Source: a virus
Strand: one strand, 5' to 3'
Length of the DNA: 33,298 bases
IMG/VR virus record: IMGVR_UViG_3300042691_015822
Span: 1 to 33,298 of that record
Below are positions 8,311-16,253 of this stretch, piece after piece. The notes below the pieces were generated by a model. It did not search any database. It was not told the DNA's origin and was given only the letters and a program-made list of their open reading frames with translations. How positions within the stretch are numbered: the first letter of the stretch is position 1; the number at the start of each line of letters is the position of its first letter. The position numbers and the translations under genes were made by a program.

Positions 8311-8318
8311 TATTTATA
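8311..8318 (+). promoter_or_regulatory. TATTTATA element, tail sheath gene
   Basis: Ends 33 bases before the ATG at 8352; followed by TATAAAATAAAA, leaving room for a normal leader. Confidence 0.5.
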
Positions 8319-8351
8319 TATAAAATAAAAGATAAAAAAACTATTTAAAAA

Positions 8352-11300
8352 ATGGCATCATCAAATAAAGTCTTTGTTTCACCTGGAGTTTATACTTCAG
8401 AAAGAGATTTAACATTCGTTGCTCAGAGCGTGGGCGTAACTACTTTAGGATTAGTCGGGGAAACTTTATCGGGACCCGCATTTGAACCTATATTTATTTC
8501 AAGTTTTGACGAGTTTCAAACATATTTTGGAACTACGAGTCCTGAAAAATTTGTAAATACACAAATACCTAAATATGAATTAGCGTATATTGCAAAGGCA
8601 TATTTACAACAATCCAATCAACTTTTTGTCACTAGAGTTCTAGGTCTGTCAGGTTATGATGCTGGTCCTTCTTGGTCTATTAAATCAATTGGTAATGTGA
8701 ATCCAGGAACTGTGTCAGTTACAGGTGCACCATCAACTTTATATACAATAGCATTTACTGCAACAACAGGTGGTACTGTTACTTTTACTACTTCAGTTCC
8801 TTCGGCAATAAATTACGATAATAATTTTTATAACACCTATACATCAAATAACGGATCGACATCCACAATAAATGATGATTTACAAGATTATATTTCATCA
8901 CAAATATTATTATATAATCAGGCATCACCACTAACAGGAGGTACTTCAATTGTTTGGGGATCATTGAGTTCCTCAACTTTGAGTTTATTGAGTGGGGTTT
9001 CTTTGAATGGTACAGGGGTTGTTTCTGGTTATACAAACGCACTTTCAGTAGATAATATAAATGTTGGTTCTGCTAATTTATCTGCTTATACAAATGATGC
9101 TTGGTATTATGCTCTTTTTGACTACACCTCTGGAACATATTTTGGACAAGGATTTGGTTCAACAATCGCACAATTAACTAGTGTTGCTGGTGGGTATAGT
9201 GGATCCGTTAGACTTTATGTCACTAATTATTCAGCATCTCCTTATAGTGATTATGACAAACTTGTTGTTGGTACTTTAAGATCAAGAGGTATAACAAATT
9301 ATTCTACCACTCAGGCGGGACCAAGATTTGAAGTTACTGGTACTTCTGACGTTCAAATGGTATGTACAGGAACATTTTCAGGAGTTACTCAAAATCCGTT
9401 TTTACCTTTTCAAATATCGGGAGTTACTAGAGATAATGACACATTTGAATTTACAACTTCGATGGATCCGTCAAGTACTAACTTTTTGACTAAAGTTTTT
9501 GGTAGATCTAATTTTGGTAAAGATAGGGACGAAGTTCCTTTATTTGTTGAAGAGGTTTATCCGGCATTACTTAGAAATGGGTATAACCAAGGTAAGGTTA
9601 GAGGTTTAAATTGTGATTTGATAGACTTACCTGGAGTAACAGATACGACAAATTTAAATTATAATAATTCAATTGCGTACTTCTTAGAAAGATTTCAAAC
9701 ACCTGAAACGCCTTATTTGGTTTCTGAATTAAGAGGTACCAAAATTTTCAAGTTATTTAAATTTGTTCTAATAGCTGACGGAAACGCGGCTAACAGATTA
9801 GTTAAAATTTCCATAATCAACATTTCATTCAACACAAACACATTTGATGTTATTATAAGAGATTTTTATGACAACGATCAAAATGTTAGGGTAATTGAAA
9901 GTTTTACAAATTGTTCACTAGACCCAACACAAAATAATTATATTGCAAATAAAATAGGTACATCTAACGGAGAATACCAAGTGAAATCAAAATTTGTGAT
10001 GTTAGAAATGTCAGACGAAGCACCAACAGACGCACTTCCATGTGGTTTTGAGGGATATACTTTTAGGCAATATGAAAATAATACTTCGCCTTTTATTGAA
10101 TATAAGAAAAAATATTTTCAACCTGGAGACGTGACAGCAAATCCACCATTTAGTTCACCAAGTGGTGGTGATAATGCTAGAATATCAGGAGGAGAAAACC
10201 CAAGAAGAGTTTACTTAGGTATATCTAACACACAAGGTTTTGATTATGACTTTTTTGAATATAAAGGAAAACAAATACCTAATGATATTGCAACTGATGA
10301 ATCGGGCATTCCATGGGGTTACAGAACAAAAGGATTCCACTTAGATAGCGGAGCAACTGTTGTTACAATAACTAATGGGTTCTCAACTTCAGGTCAATCT
10401 GCGTTTGAAACAGGAATAGCATCATTTAATTCTGAACCTGATAGTAATAGTCCTTATTTTAGATTGAATACACGTAAATTTACGGTAGTACCTTACGGAG
10501 GATTTGATGGATGGGATATTTACAGAGAATATAGAACAAATGAAGATACATTTGCTTTAGGTCAAACGGGATACAAATACGGAGCAGCACCTAGCATAAC
10601 ATACCCAACGGCATCTGGATGGGGTGCGTTTAAACAAATATCAGGACCTAACCAAGAAAATTGGGGTAACACAGATTACTATTCTTATCTATGGGGCCAA
10701 CAAACATTCTCAAATCCTGAATCAACAAATATTAATGTATTTGCGACACCAGGAATTGATTATGTAAATAATTCAAATTTAGTAGAAAGTGCTATTGAAA
10801 TGATTGAAGATGATAGAGCAGATTCGATTTACATATGTACTACTCCTGATTTTGATTTATATTCACCGACGTTAGATGATGGGTTACTAATATTCCCTCA
10901 AGAGGCTGTAGAAAACTTAGAAGACACAGGTATAGATTCAAACTACACCGCAACTTATTATCCATGGATTTTAACTAGAGATACGGTAAATAATACTCAA
11001 ATTTATATACCACCAACTTCTGAGGTTACTAAAAATTTAGCACTAACCGATAATATTGCCTTCCCTTGGTTTGCTTCGGCAGGTTACACTAGGGGTTTAG
11101 TAAATGCAATCAAAGCTAGAAGAAAATTAACACAAGACGATAGAGATACTTTATATAAAGGTAGAATTAACCCTATTGCTACTTTTTCTGATGTAGGTAC
11201 TGTAATTTGGGGTAATAAGACTCTTCAAGTAAGAGAATCTGCACTTGATAGAATTAATGTGAGAAGATTGTTACTTCAAGCGCGTAAACTTATTTCAGCA

Positions 11301-11558
11301 GTTGCGGTAAGACTATTGTTTGAACAAAACGATCAAAAAGTAAGACAAGATTTCTTAGATTCAGTAAACCCAATCTTAGATTCAATCAGAAGAGATAGAG
11401 GTTTAATTGACTTTAGAGTTACTGTTTCTAACACTCCTGAAGATTTAGATTCTAATACGTTAACAGGTAAAATTTTCTTGAAACCAACAAGAGCGTTAGA
11501 ATATATTGATATTGAGTTTGTGATAACTCCAACCGGAGCATCATTTGATGACGTATAA
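8352..11558 (+). CDS. 18: Tail sheath protein, T4 gp18-like
   Basis: Contractile sheath subunit. The N-terminus is diagnostic: SPGVYTSERDLTFVAQSVGV, then TLGLVGETLSGPAFEPIFIS, a YFGTTSPEKF segment, and YLQQSNQLFVTRVLG up to about residue 98. The C-terminal assembly domain (about 905-1068) has PWFASAGYTRG, IKARRKLTQDDRDTLYKGRI, a VIWGNKTLQ strand, the RINVRRLLLQARKLI helix and DFRVTVSNTPED. At 1068 aa it is much longer than T4 gp18 (659 aa). The extra length includes a Ser/Thr/Gly-rich block at about residues 105-300 and further variable segments at about 590-800, likely surface-exposed sheath domains. The gene has a long leader with TATTTATA 33 bases upstream and is followed by a strong hairpin at 11563-11586, so it may be its own high-level unit. 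Confidence 0.97.
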   Translation: MASSNKVFVSPGVYTSERDLTFVAQSVGVTTLGLVGETLSGPAFEPIFISSFDEFQTYFGTTSPEKFVNTQIPKYELAYIAKAYLQQSNQLFVTRVLGLSGYDAGPSWSIKSIGNVNPGTVSVTGAPSTLYTIAFTATTGGTVTFTTSVPSAINYDNNFYNTYTSNNGSTSTINDDLQDYISSQILLYNQASPLTGGTSIVWGSLSSSTLSLLSGVSLNGTGVVSGYTNALSVDNINVGSANLSAYTNDAWYYALFDYTSGTYFGQGFGSTIAQLTSVAGGYSGSVRLYVTNYSASPYSDYDKLVVGTLRSRGITNYSTTQAGPRFEVTGTSDVQMVCTGTFSGVTQNPFLPFQISGVTRDNDTFEFTTSMDPSSTNFLTKVFGRSNFGKDRDEVPLFVEEVYPALLRNGYNQGKVRGLNCDLIDLPGVTDTTNLNYNNSIAYFLERFQTPETPYLVSELRGTKIFKLFKFVLIADGNAANRLVKISIINISFNTNTFDVIIRDFYDNDQNVRVIESFTNCSLDPTQNNYIANKIGTSNGEYQVKSKFVMLEMSDEAPTDALPCGFEGYTFRQYENNTSPFIEYKKKYFQPGDVTANPPFSSPSGGDNARISGGENPRRVYLGISNTQGFDYDFFEYKGKQIPNDIATDESGIPWGYRTKGFHLDSGATVVTITNGFSTSGQSAFETGIASFNSEPDSNSPYFRLNTRKFTVVPYGGFDGWDIYREYRTNEDTFALGQTGYKYGAAPSITYPTASGWGAFKQISGPNQENWGNTDYYSYLWGQQTFSNPESTNINVFATPGIDYVNNSNLVESAIEMIEDDRADSIYICTTPDFDLYSPTLDDGLLIFPQEAVENLEDTGIDSNYTATYYPWILTRDTVNNTQIYIPPTSEVTKNLALTDNIAFPWFASAGYTRGLVNAIKARRKLTQDDRDTLYKGRINPIATFSDVGTVIWGNKTLQVRESALDRINVRRLLLQARKLISAVAVRLLFEQNDQKVRQDFLDSVNPILDSIRRDRGLIDFRVTVSNTPEDLDSNTLTGKIFLKPTRALEYIDIEFVITPTGASFDDV

Positions 11559-11562
11559 AAAA

Positions 11563-11586
11563 AAGGAGGGCAATTTTGTCCTCCTT
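11563..11586 (+). terminator. Hairpin terminator after the sheath gene
   Basis: Perfect AAGGAGG...CCTCCTT arms extended by wobble and A-T pairs to about 10 bp with a 4-base loop. The plus-strand side lacks a clean T run, while the A run before the stem would give a strong T run if read leftward. The TATTTATA of the next gene begins two bases after the stem. Confidence 0.75.
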
Positions 11587-11587
11587 A

Positions 11588-11595
11588 TATTTATA
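11588..11595 (+). promoter_or_regulatory. TATTTATA element, 47-aa gene and HAD gene
   Basis: Abuts the sheath terminator and lies 27 bases before the ATG at 11623. Confidence 0.5.
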
Positions 11596-11622
11596 TAAAT
11601 AATAATTTTAAAATATTTTAAA

Positions 11623-11766
11623 ATGGAAATAAAAAAGAAATTAATTAAGGAGACTGTTGGAGATTACTCAAAAGAAAAAAATATTATGAGTAATAAAAAA
11701 CAAAATATTATTATTACAGAAAAACAATTAGAAAAAATTTTATCAAATATTCAAAAACAAAAATGA
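11623..11766 (+). CDS. Small protein, 47 aa, with prohead-protease-like N-terminal site
   Basis: Too short for usual cutoffs but well supported: ATG start with a TATTTATA element 27 bases upstream, and a stop that overlaps the following start as ATGA. The sequence starts MEIKKKLIKETVGDYSKEK and ends with ITEKQLEKILSNIQKQK, a very basic, helical peptide. LIKE at residues 7-10 has the (I/L)xE form, and the leader resembles that of the next gene (MIRNKIIREGLIGD). Function is unknown; it could be a short packaged or scaffolding-associated peptide, or a leader peptide coupling translation to the HAD gene. Confidence 0.65.
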   Translation: MEIKKKLIKETVGDYSKEKNIMSNKKQNIIITEKQLEKILSNIQKQK

Positions 11767-12677
11767 TAAGAAATAAAATAATACGTGAAGGTTTAATAGG
11801 GGATAAAAGTAATGCAGATGTTAGACCTGATCTAAAATATTACGCGTTTGATTGGGACGATAATCTTATGTTTATGCCTACAGAAATCATGGTATCAGAT
11901 GATGATAATAATGAAGTTGGTATGTCTACGGAAGATTTTGCAGAGTATAGAGTTAAAATAGGTACTGAAGAATTTGATTATAAAGGTAAAAAAATAGTTT
12001 CTTTTGCTGAAGACCCTTTTAGGAACTTTAAGACTCAAGGAAATAAAAAATTCATTATTGATAGTATGACTGCAGAAGTTGGTCCTGCTTGGGCAGACTT
12101 TGTTGAATGTATTAATGGAGGTTCAATTTTTTCAATAATTACTGCAAGAGGTCACAACCCTGAAGTTTTAAAAGAAGGAGTTCTAAATTTAATTTTGTCA
12201 AATAAACACGGACTTAGTCAAAAATCTTTATTGGAAAATTTAAAAAGATATGAACAACTTAGTTTGACAGGTGGGGATAGTAAAAACCCAATAGAAGATT
12301 ATTTAAGTTTATGTAAATTTCATCCTGTGTCTTTTGGTGAAGGAAGTGCGGCATCACCTGAAGAAGGAAAAAATAAGGCGATTAAGGAATTTGTTTTTTA
12401 TTGTAGAGAACAAGCAAAGACACTAATTCAAAATATTTTAGAAAAAGACCCTTCAATTTCTTTAGACGATTTAAAACCAGTTTTTAAAGATGATGTAAGT
12501 ATGGCGGAACCATTAGAAGATTTAGAAGAGTTTGTTAGAAAGTTTGTTAAAATAGGTTTTTCAGATGATGACGAAAGAAATGTAAGTAAAATGGATCAAT
12601 TTTTATCTTCAGAGTTTGACGAAAAACCAGTTGATATATTTTTAACTAAAGGAGGAAAAAAAGAAAAATATAACTAA
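11763..12677 (+). CDS. HAD-superfamily hydrolase-like protein
   Basis: Probable phosphatase of the haloacid dehalogenase superfamily, 304 aa. Motif I is AFDWDDNL with Asp30 as nucleophile and Asp32 as acid/base. Motif II is SIITARGHNP (about 122-131), where the Thr binds phosphate. A Lys in KIGFSDDDERNVSKM (about 263) fits motif III and the adjacent DDD cluster fits the metal-binding motif IV. A large insert of about 130 residues lies between motif II and motif III, the place of the C2 cap in this superfamily. The N-terminus MIRNKIIREGLIGD ends in IRE, of (I/L)xE type. It lies between sheath and tube genes and overlaps the 47-aa gene by ATGA. Substrate unknown: a nucleotide, a 3' DNA/RNA phosphate and a small metabolite are all possible. 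Confidence 0.8.
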   Translation: MIRNKIIREGLIGDKSNADVRPDLKYYAFDWDDNLMFMPTEIMVSDDDNNEVGMSTEDFAEYRVKIGTEEFDYKGKKIVSFAEDPFRNFKTQGNKKFIIDSMTAEVGPAWADFVECINGGSIFSIITARGHNPEVLKEGVLNLILSNKHGLSQKSLLENLKRYEQLSLTGGDSKNPIEDYLSLCKFHPVSFGEGSAASPEEGKNKAIKEFVFYCREQAKTLIQNILEKDPSISLDDLKPVFKDDVSMAEPLEDLEEFVRKFVKIGFSDDDERNVSKMDQFLSSEFDEKPVDIFLTKGGKKEKYN

Positions 12678-12746
12678 TTACTGAATGCTTATAATAAGAA
12701 ATATTACAAAAATAATTTAAAGTAAATAGAAAAATTTTAATAGTGA

Positions 12747-12754
12747 TATTTATT
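12747..12754 (+). promoter_or_regulatory. TATTTATT element, tail tube gene
   Basis: Ends 31 bases before the ATG at 12786; spacing and following A-rich leader are almost the same as at the sheath gene. Confidence 0.5.
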
Positions 12755-12785
12755 AATAAAATAAAAAAGAAAAAAAATAGAAAAC

Positions 12786-13274
12786 ATGGCTGATTTATTA
12801 ATGAAAATGCCCTTTCAATATGAACCTAAAAGAAAAAACAGGTTTATAATAACATTTCCATCTTCTTTGGGAATAAACTCGTGGTATGTTGAATCAACAA
12901 CAAGACCAAAAGTAACAATTAAAGATGTTGAGATTCCATTCTTAAACACCTCTACCTACGTTGCAGGAAGATTCAATTGGGAAGCAATGGATGTTACCTT
13001 CCGTGACCCTATTGGTCCATCTGCTTCACAAGCCCTAATGGAATGGGTTCGTTTACACGCAGAATCTGTAACAGGTCGTATGGGTTATGCTGCAGGATAC
13101 AAAAAAGACGTTGACTTAGAAATGTTAGACCCAACAGGAGTTGCGGTTGAAAAGTGGATTCTACAAGGATGTTTCTTAACCAGTGTTGATTTTGATTCAT
13201 TAGGGTATAGTGAGGATGGGTTAATTACTGTTAAAGCAAATCTTAGACCAGATAGATGTATTTTAGTTTACTAA
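12786..13274 (+). CDS. 19: Tail tube protein, T4 gp19-like
   Basis: Subunit of the inner tail tube through which DNA passes. The 162-aa length matches T4 gp19 (163 aa). The pattern NRFIITFPSSLGINSWYVES, the KVTIKDVEIPFLNTSTYVAG strand, WEAMDVTFRDPIGPSASQAL and a C-terminal WILQGCFLTSVDFDSLGYS segment is typical of T4-type tube proteins. It follows the HAD gene after a 108-base AT-rich gap that contains TATTTATT 31 bases before the ATG, and is closed by a terminator at 13299-13325. Codon use is cleaner (fewer AT-only codons) than its neighbours, fitting high expression. Confidence 0.96.
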   Translation: MADLLMKMPFQYEPKRKNRFIITFPSSLGINSWYVESTTRPKVTIKDVEIPFLNTSTYVAGRFNWEAMDVTFRDPIGPSASQALMEWVRLHAESVTGRMGYAAGYKKDVDLEMLDPTGVAVEKWILQGCFLTSVDFDSLGYSEDGLITVKANLRPDRCILVY

Positions 13275-13298
13275 TACAAATATAAAAATATTTTTAAG

Positions 13299-13325
13299 AA
13301 CCTCACTAACAAAGTGGGGTTTTTT
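13299..13325 (+). terminator. Rho-independent terminator after the tail tube gene
   Basis: Stem AACCTCAC/GTGGGGTT with one G-T pair and a 7-base loop, followed by a T run (13320-13325). It closes the tube gene; the next unit's TATTTATT element starts 20 bases later. Confidence 0.88.
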
Positions 13326-13344
13326 GTTTACATACATCATTAAT

Positions 13345-13352
13345 TATTTATT
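13345..13352 (+). promoter_or_regulatory. TATTTATT element, gp26-like gene
   Basis: Ends 18 bases before the ATG at 13371, just after the tube terminator. Confidence 0.45.
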
Positions 13353-13370
13353 TTTTAATAAAAAATTATT

Positions 13371-14129
13371 ATGGATCAATCAATACAATATGGGCAAATG
13401 GATTTTAATTTACCTCACGATGTAGTTAAACTACCTTCAAAAGGAATTTATTATAAACCTAGAAAAGAATCCCTAAAGGTCGGTTATTTAACCGCCGCAG
13501 ATGAAAATTTACTTAGTTCTTCTAACACAAGTGCCGATGGTTTAATAATGGGTCTTTTAAAAAATAAAATATACGAACCAGGGTTTGACGTGAACCAAAT
13601 GATTAGTTGTGATGTAAATGCTTTGTTAATTTTTTTAAGAAACACTGCGTTTGGTTCTGAGTATACTTTGAATGTTATAGATCCTGCAACAAATAAACCA
13701 TTTGAAACTACAATACTTTTAGATGAACTTTCATATATAAATCCACTACAAGAACCTGACCAAGAGGGACTTTTTACTTTTACTTTACCAAAATCTAGAA
13801 AAAATGTAAAATGTAAAATTTTATCTATGAGAGAAATTAATGAAATTGATAAAATTGTTGAAAATTACCCTAAAGGTATGGTTGCTCCTGTTGTTACTAA
13901 AAGATTAGAAAAACAAATTGTAGAATTAGATGGAGTAAGAGACAAAGGAGAAATTGCTAAGTTCATTAATCAAATGCCAATATCAGATTCTAAACAACTA
14001 AAAAAATTTTTATTGGATTGTGAACCAGGTCTTGACCTTAAAAGAGAAATTATAGCCCCGTCTGGAGAAAAGGTAACTGCAAATGTTGTCTTTGGGGTTG
14101 AATTTTTTCGCCCTTTCTTCCAATTATAA
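13371..14129 (+). CDS. 26: Baseplate/tail assembly protein, T4 gp26-like (frame-0 product)
   Basis: Resembles the T4 gp26-type baseplate protein family. Near the N-terminus LPHDVVKLPSKGIYYKPRKE is followed by VGYLTAADENLLSSS, a signature repeated across this family (LPSKG-x-Y then a YLT-x3-E element). The body (about 85-200) alternates beta and helical segments and ends with an acidic/basic helix region. Length is 252 aa against 208 in T4. The gene directly precedes the tape measure gene, the position of the tail assembly chaperone in many tailed phages. The last residues VEFFRPFFQL are followed by a stop, but an overlapping +1 frame continues for 50 residues (separate entry). TATTTATT is 18 bases before the start. 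The gp26 label is fairly safe; whether the protein acts as hub subunit or chaperone is open. Confidence 0.7.
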   Translation: MDQSIQYGQMDFNLPHDVVKLPSKGIYYKPRKESLKVGYLTAADENLLSSSNTSADGLIMGLLKNKIYEPGFDVNQMISCDVNALLIFLRNTAFGSEYTLNVIDPATNKPFETTILLDELSYINPLQEPDQEGLFTFTLPKSRKNVKCKILSMREINEIDKIVENYPKGMVAPVVTKRLEKQIVELDGVRDKGEIAKFINQMPISDSKQLKKFLLDCEPGLDLKREIIAPSGEKVTANVVFGVEFFRPFFQL

Positions 14130-14262
14130 ACAACACTTATTAGATCAAATTTTTTATATGATTCACTATTCTAAATTTACGTATAGTGATCTTATGATAA
14201 TGCCAACTTACGAAAGACATTATTTTATTGAAAAGATAAATTCTACATATACCAAAAAGTAG
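13371..14262 (+). CDS. gp26-like protein extended by +1 frameshift (predicted 296 aa)
   Basis: Reading codons 1-246 in frame 0 to TTT at 14106-14108, skipping C14109 and continuing at GCC 14110 gives a 50-residue extension to TAG at 14260-14262. The extension begins ALSSNYKQHLLDQIF, then has YMIHYSKFTYSDLM and MPTYERHYFIEKI. The pattern of a helix, an (F/T)-T-Y-x-D-L/V turn, then MP-x2-x-R-x-(F/Y)-(Y/F)-I is what I recall for the frameshifted end of gp26/tail chaperone proteins before tape measure genes. The slip site TTT_CGC lets tRNA-Phe move from TTT to TTC while Arg CGC, which appears scarce in this AGA-rich window, waits in the A site; this is the same heptamer type (UUU_CG) as influenza PA-X. 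The extension has no convincing start of its own except an internal ATG at 14158 giving 34 aa. A sequencing error is the alternative. Confidence 0.68.
14103..14111 (+). promoter_or_regulatory. Predicted +1 ribosomal frameshift site (TTT TTT CGC)
   Basis: Located 18 bases before the frame-0 stop of the gp26-like gene. The P-site Phe-tRNA can re-pair perfectly in the +1 frame (TTT to TTC) with a probably rare Arg codon as the pause. Confidence 0.6.
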
Positions 14263-14271
14263 AATCCAAAC

Positions 14272-14279
14272 TATTTATT
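14272..14279 (+). promoter_or_regulatory. TATTTATT element, tape measure gene
   Basis: Ends 15 bases before the ATG at 14295 and begins 10 bases after the stop of the frameshift extension, which supports that stop as the real end of the preceding coding region. Confidence 0.45.
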
Positions 14280-14294
14280 TAAAAACAAAATTAT

Positions 14295-16214
14295 ATGTTA
14301 CTATGGTTATATTGGGGTAAAAGTGATGCAAATGCGTCAGGTGCGGAAAAAGCGGCCGGGTCAACGTCTCAGTATACCGCACAAGGTGCGTTAGATCAGT
14401 TTGCTCAAATGAAAACGGCCATGGAAACATTTGTTTTTCCAAAACTAGACCCATCTAAGCCAAAAGAGTATGCCACAGCCCTTAAAACATGGGTTGATAA
14501 TATTAATGAAGCCGCAACCGCACAAGAATCTTATACAAGAACCCTACAAAGAAGCATGGGGGGAGTTTCACAATTGGTTGATAAAACAAATGAGTTTGGT
14601 AGAACAATACAAAAAGCATATTATGGAGAAGGAGGAGACGACGGACTTTTAAATATAGGGATGACCTTTAAAGAAACAACAGAACTAGTTGAAGGTTTAG
14701 TTGGTGGTATGGGTAGGATGACCCCAATATCTAGAGACGTTGTTCAAAATATGGGGGAAATCGCAAAGGCCACAGGGATGGCTTCTAAAGACGTTGGGGC
14801 TTTAGTTGCTCAAATGGACTTATTTAATTATAGTCAAAAAGAGTCTATTGAAAAAATACATGACTTATCTAAAGAAGCAAGACAAGTTGGTTTATCAGCA
14901 AAAGGTTACGTCACAGAAATATCCAAGAATATGAAAAATATTAATGGATTTGGCTTCAAGGCCGGTGTTGATGGGTTAGCCAAAATGGTAAAACAATCAC
15001 AACAACTGAGAACTAGTATGGAGGCGATTGGTGCTATGAAAACGGCAGAAACCGCACTTGACCCTGAAGGTGCTATTGAACTAGCTGCGAACTTTCAAAT
15101 GTTAGGAGGGGCTGTTGGTAAATTAGCGGACCCATTTCAACTAATGTACATGGCACAAAATGACGTTGCGGGTTTACAAGAAGAACTAGTTAAATCAACA
15201 AAGGCATCTATGACCTTTAATAAAGAAACAGGAAACTTTGATATCGCAACCGAAGATTTATATAGATTAAGACAACAGGCAAAATTAACAGGTGCAAATT
15301 TGGAAGATTTAGTTAGTACTGGTAGGCAAGCAGCAAAACTTGATTTTATTAAAGAAAAGTTTGATTTAAGTGGTATTGACCCTGCAAGTCAGGATTTAAT
15401 TGCTGGTCTTGCCCAAATAGGTAAAAATGGAGAAGTTACTGTTGATATACCGGGATTTGATGAACAAGGTAAAACTTTAGAAGATGCTTTAAAAATGCCA
15501 GGTTTTAAAGAAGCAATGACAGAATACCAAAATAAAGCCGCAAAATCTGAAAAAGAAATTGCTGTAGAAAGTATGACAATATCTGAAAATCAAGCAAGAG
15601 ACATAAACGTAATTAAAGAGGCGGTTATGACAATGCTAGGAGATAGTGGTAGGAAAGATCTTGAAAAAAATATTAAAGACCTAACAAAAGAACAAGGAAA
15701 AACTTTTGGTCAATATGGTAAAGATCTTGCGGATCTTGATAAAAGAATACCGGGGGTTGTTGACGAAAAGGCTAGACAAGTGACCGAAGGACTGCCTGAT
15801 ACTTTAAAAACTTTAGAAGGATATAAAACTACAAAAGATACTATGGACCTCGCCATAACCGGAATTCAAAATATGAACCCCGCAGAAATTTTAGAACTAT
15901 TAGGTATTCCAAGTTACCCCATGGAAGATGGGTTTTTTCCTGCAAGTGGACCTCCTATGTTACTTTCACAAGGACAACTTTTTAAAGGAATTGTTGGTGA
16001 TCAAGTGGCGGTTGGGCCTGGTTTAGATAAGGCTCTTAATAATATGGGAATGTCAGGTAAAATCGATATTAATTTAAATATAGGTGGATCAATTAACGGA
16101 GATAGTGGTACAATAGCGCAAATGTTCCAAAGACCTGAAGTACAAAAACAAATTATGGATACAGTGCTATATAAATTAGAGGCATACAAAAAAACAAAAG
16201 GAGTTTTAGCATAA
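14295..16214 (+). CDS. Tail tape measure protein
   Basis: Determines tail length and fills the tube lumen before DNA ejection. The 639-aa sequence is mostly alpha-helical and Ala/Lys/Gln/Met-rich from about residue 30 to 480, with few Cys, as usual for tape measure proteins. The C-terminal end (about 545-639) contains DGFFPASGPPMLLSQGQLFK and GDQVAVGPGLDKAL, then a beta segment KIDINLNIGGSINGDSG and a final helix RPEVQKQIMDTVLYKLEAYK, the typical end of such proteins in T4-like marine phages, where T4 gp29 (590 aa) does the same job. It follows the frameshifted chaperone-like gene and has TATTTATT 15 bases before ATG. The N-terminus MLLWLYWGKSD is unusually hydrophobic; a later start is possible but no better ATG is near. 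There is no transmembrane block or lysozyme domain. Confidence 0.85.
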   Translation: MLLWLYWGKSDANASGAEKAAGSTSQYTAQGALDQFAQMKTAMETFVFPKLDPSKPKEYATALKTWVDNINEAATAQESYTRTLQRSMGGVSQLVDKTNEFGRTIQKAYYGEGGDDGLLNIGMTFKETTELVEGLVGGMGRMTPISRDVVQNMGEIAKATGMASKDVGALVAQMDLFNYSQKESIEKIHDLSKEARQVGLSAKGYVTEISKNMKNINGFGFKAGVDGLAKMVKQSQQLRTSMEAIGAMKTAETALDPEGAIELAANFQMLGGAVGKLADPFQLMYMAQNDVAGLQEELVKSTKASMTFNKETGNFDIATEDLYRLRQQAKLTGANLEDLVSTGRQAAKLDFIKEKFDLSGIDPASQDLIAGLAQIGKNGEVTVDIPGFDEQGKTLEDALKMPGFKEAMTEYQNKAAKSEKEIAVESMTISENQARDINVIKEAVMTMLGDSGRKDLEKNIKDLTKEQGKTFGQYGKDLADLDKRIPGVVDEKARQVTEGLPDTLKTLEGYKTTKDTMDLAITGIQNMNPAEILELLGIPSYPMEDGFFPASGPPMLLSQGQLFKGIVGDQVAVGPGLDKALNNMGMSGKIDINLNIGGSINGDSGTIAQMFQRPEVQKQIMDTVLYKLEAYKKTKGVLA

Positions 16215-16230
16215 AAATCTTAAATCAGTC

Positions 16231-16238
16231 TATTTATA
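16231..16238 (+). promoter_or_regulatory. TATTTATA element, 2123-aa gene
   Basis: Ends 15 bases before the ATG at 16254 in the 39-base gap after the tape measure stop. Confidence 0.5.
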
Positions 16239-16253
16239 AAAAAACAAAAATAA

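Larger units (their letters stand above)
8214..8351. promoter_or_regulatory. Divergent intergenic region before the tail sheath gene
   Basis: This 138-base AT-rich spacer separates the small RHH-like gene from the sheath gene and should hold both promoters. It contains one TATTTAT element facing each way (8218-8225 for the minus strand, 8311-8318 for the plus strand). No inverted repeat clear enough to call an operator was seen. Confidence 0.5.

Noticed and set aside
14158-14262. Separate 34-aa gene starting at the internal ATG before the tape measure gene.
   Set aside because: The conserved-looking helix begins upstream of this ATG in the same frame, so a frameshift from the gp26-like gene explains more of the sequence; kept as an alternative only.
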